Part shown: positions 63,046-64,000 of the stretch, piece after piece
How the letters are laid out: each line of letters starts with the position of its first letter
Numbering within the stretch: the first letter of the stretch is position 1
NCBI RefSeq assembly: GCF_900101855.1
Contig: NZ_FMVC01000005.1
Span: forward strand, 62,001-126,000
Length of the DNA: 64,000 bases
From: Flavobacterium anhuiense
GTDB lineage: Bacteria > Bacteroidota > Bacteroidia > Flavobacteriales > Flavobacteriaceae
Reading direction: 5' to 3'
The notes under the pieces: model-generated
What the model was told of the DNA's origin: nothing
Databases searched by the model: none
Seen by the model: the letters and a program-made list of their open reading frames with translations, nothing else
Position numbers and translations under genes: made by a program

Positions 63046-63466
63046 AGCATAGTCTTTTTAAAGATTCTCAATTATTTGATCTGAGGGTTATCTATTGTAG
63101 ATATGCCAAATTTTGGAAAAAATAGTAAAATAAATATCACAGTTTCCCCACAGTGGGGATATTTTATTCTTTATAAAATTGAAAATAACCGATGAACTTT
63201 TATTACACTCTATCAATTTTTGATTGAATGTAATTGAAACAATTGAATGAAACGATTACTGTTAAAGGTACACAGTATATTAACTAGGATTTAAACAAAT
63301 ATAATTTCCGTTTGGGTAATAGTCTTGCCATCTAAATATATTCTTAAATGCCTAAAACGAGGTATAAACTGCCTATTAAAGACAAAGCATACCTATTAAA
63401 GACATCATTAATAATCAACTTTGCTAAGTTTTAATTTTACCTGGAATTTAAAAATTAAGACACTCT
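63046..63466. promoter_or_regulatory. Divergent control region between rteC and HTH genes
   Basis: 421 bases, AT-rich, no gene. It contains TGCCAAATTTTGGA near 63105, and three spaced repeats at 63351-63404 close to the HTH start. It is likely the control region for both divergent genes. Confidence 0.55.
63351..63404. repeat. Direct repeats (iteron-like) upstream of HTH gene
   Basis: CCTATTAAAGACA occurs exactly twice (63372-63384, 63392-63404) with a 20-bp period, preceded by a degenerate copy CCTAAAACGAGGT at 63351. Spacing by about two helical turns suggests cooperative binding of a regulator such as RteC or the HTH protein itself. Confidence 0.7.
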
Positions 63467-63793
63467 ATGAAGCCATTTACATTTGACCAGATACCTACAA
63501 TGATGAAGAAACTCCATGATAGATTAGATCATTTAGAAAGACTTATCATAAAGATTTCTTTTAAAGAAGAAAATAAGAACGAATTATTGAACATTGATGA
63601 AGCTTCTAAACTTTTAAATCTATCAGTACCAACAATTTATTCTAAAGTAAGCAAACGGGAAATCCCAGTTAATAAGCAAGGAAAACGTCTTTATTTCTAC
63701 CGGCATGAATTGATGAAATGGATTAAGGCGGGCAGGGTGAAAACTCATTTAGAAATTCGAAACGATATTGAAAAAAAGGTTATAAAACCTTAG
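63467..63793 (+). CDS. Excisionase-type helix-turn-helix protein
   Basis: 108 residues. A coiled N-terminus (MMKKLHDRLDHLERLIIK) precedes a MerR/excisionase HTH (LLNIDEASKLLNLSVPTIYS; VNKQGKRLYFYRHELMKWIK). It is typical of small DNA-binding proteins at the start of accessory or excision operons in Bacteroidota elements. Its upstream repeats suggest self-regulation. It is distinct in sequence from the HTH at 61599. Confidence 0.85.
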   Translation: MKPFTFDQIPTMMKKLHDRLDHLERLIIKISFKEENKNELLNIDEASKLLNLSVPTIYSKVSKREIPVNKQGKRLYFYRHELMKWIKAGRVKTHLEIRNDIEKKVIKP

Positions 63794-63934
63794 GTCTTAA
63801 ATTATATAACATTACAATTCGTAAGAAACCCAAATATCTTTTTCTTTGATTTGAAAGTAAAGTAAAATGAGTAATCTGTTATTTTTTTATAAATTTAATA
63901 ACTTTTCATAAACCTAAAATAATCTTGAATTGAT

Positions 63935-64000
63935 ATGAAAATTTTAAAGAATGCAATAGAAGCAATCCAAATTGGGCTTGAAGATTTTAAAAACGAAGAT
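63935..64000 (+). CDS. Start of an unidentified gene (cut by window edge)
   Basis: ATG at 63935 opens a frame of 22 codons to the window end (MKILKNAIEAIQIGLEDFKN...). It is amphipathic and helical. It lies 141 bases after the HTH gene in the same orientation. Too little is visible to name it. Confidence 0.5.
   Translation, partial: MKILKNAIEAIQIGLEDFKNED

Noticed and set aside
63351..63404. CRISPR-like array
   Set aside because: Only two exact 13-base repeats with 7-base spacers and no cas gene; spacing fits a protein-binding array instead.

Overview
The window is a piece of a Bacteroidota (most likely Flavobacteriia) genome and is dominated by an integrative and conjugative element (ICE) of the CTnDOT type. 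The evidence is a traA-to-traL type conjugation block, mobA/mobB/mobC, two rteC-type regulators, a topB/DUF3945 module and excisionase-like helix-turn-helix genes, together with TAnnTTTG-type -7 promoter elements. No integrase, att site, tRNA, rRNA or CRISPR array is visible, so both ends of the element lie outside the window.

Layout: (1) 1-6074, minus strand: conjugation genes traL (partial), an unknown ORF, traK, traJ, a DUF4141 (traI-like) gene, traG ATPase, traF (DUF4133) and traE (DUF4134). (2) 6345-9222, plus strand: an AT-rich two-gene insertion, an AAA/ABC-type ATPase overlapping an HNH nuclease (Septu/PtuAB-like defence pair), splitting the tra block. (3) 9239-11107, minus: traD, traB/C-like DUF3408 and traA (ParA). 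(4) 11108-11853: a repeat-rich leader and a structured, oriT-like region. (5) 11854-16763: mobA, mobB relaxase, an inserted ORF that may have an ADP-ribosyltransferase-like fold, and mobC (coupling protein). (6) 17064-31498, plus: Crp/Fnr regulator and a long run of redox, electrophile and detoxification genes (alcohol dehydrogenase, VOC, MBL hydrolases, SnoaL, HxlR plus cupin, NmrA, two AraC, RclC-like, OsmC, FrnE, methyltransferase, PdxH, thioredoxin). (7) 31641-41797: a bd-oxidase-like protein with cytochrome c tail, a membrane cytochrome c, YHS protein, exported superoxide dismutase, SCO, two small Cys-motif proteins, AraC genes, lipoprotein and outer-membrane phospholipase A. (8) 42153-51837: MetY, a universal stress protein, a TolC-RND-adaptor pump with a divergent AraC gene, and an isochorismatase-family hydrolase. 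(9) 52071-64000: rteC copy 1, a truncated DUF1896 gene, a 1190-residue double-P-loop LRR-Roc-COR-TIR protein, ORF6N gene, topB, DUF3945, HTH, rteC copy 2, a second HTH and the start of another gene.

How it fits together: backbone operons carry a recurring 13-bp motif (GGYAGTGTTTGGC, 20-bp period) upstream of traE, in the traA/mobA interval, upstream of mobC and upstream of DUF3945/topB. It looks like a shared control site tying transfer, mobilisation and excision together. Accessory genes sit beside these backbone junctions. The two most defence-like cargos are the ATPase-HNH pair and the Roco-TIR protein; the latter is the strongest candidate here for an undescribed system. All functional calls rest on reading motifs and gene order; no database search was possible.
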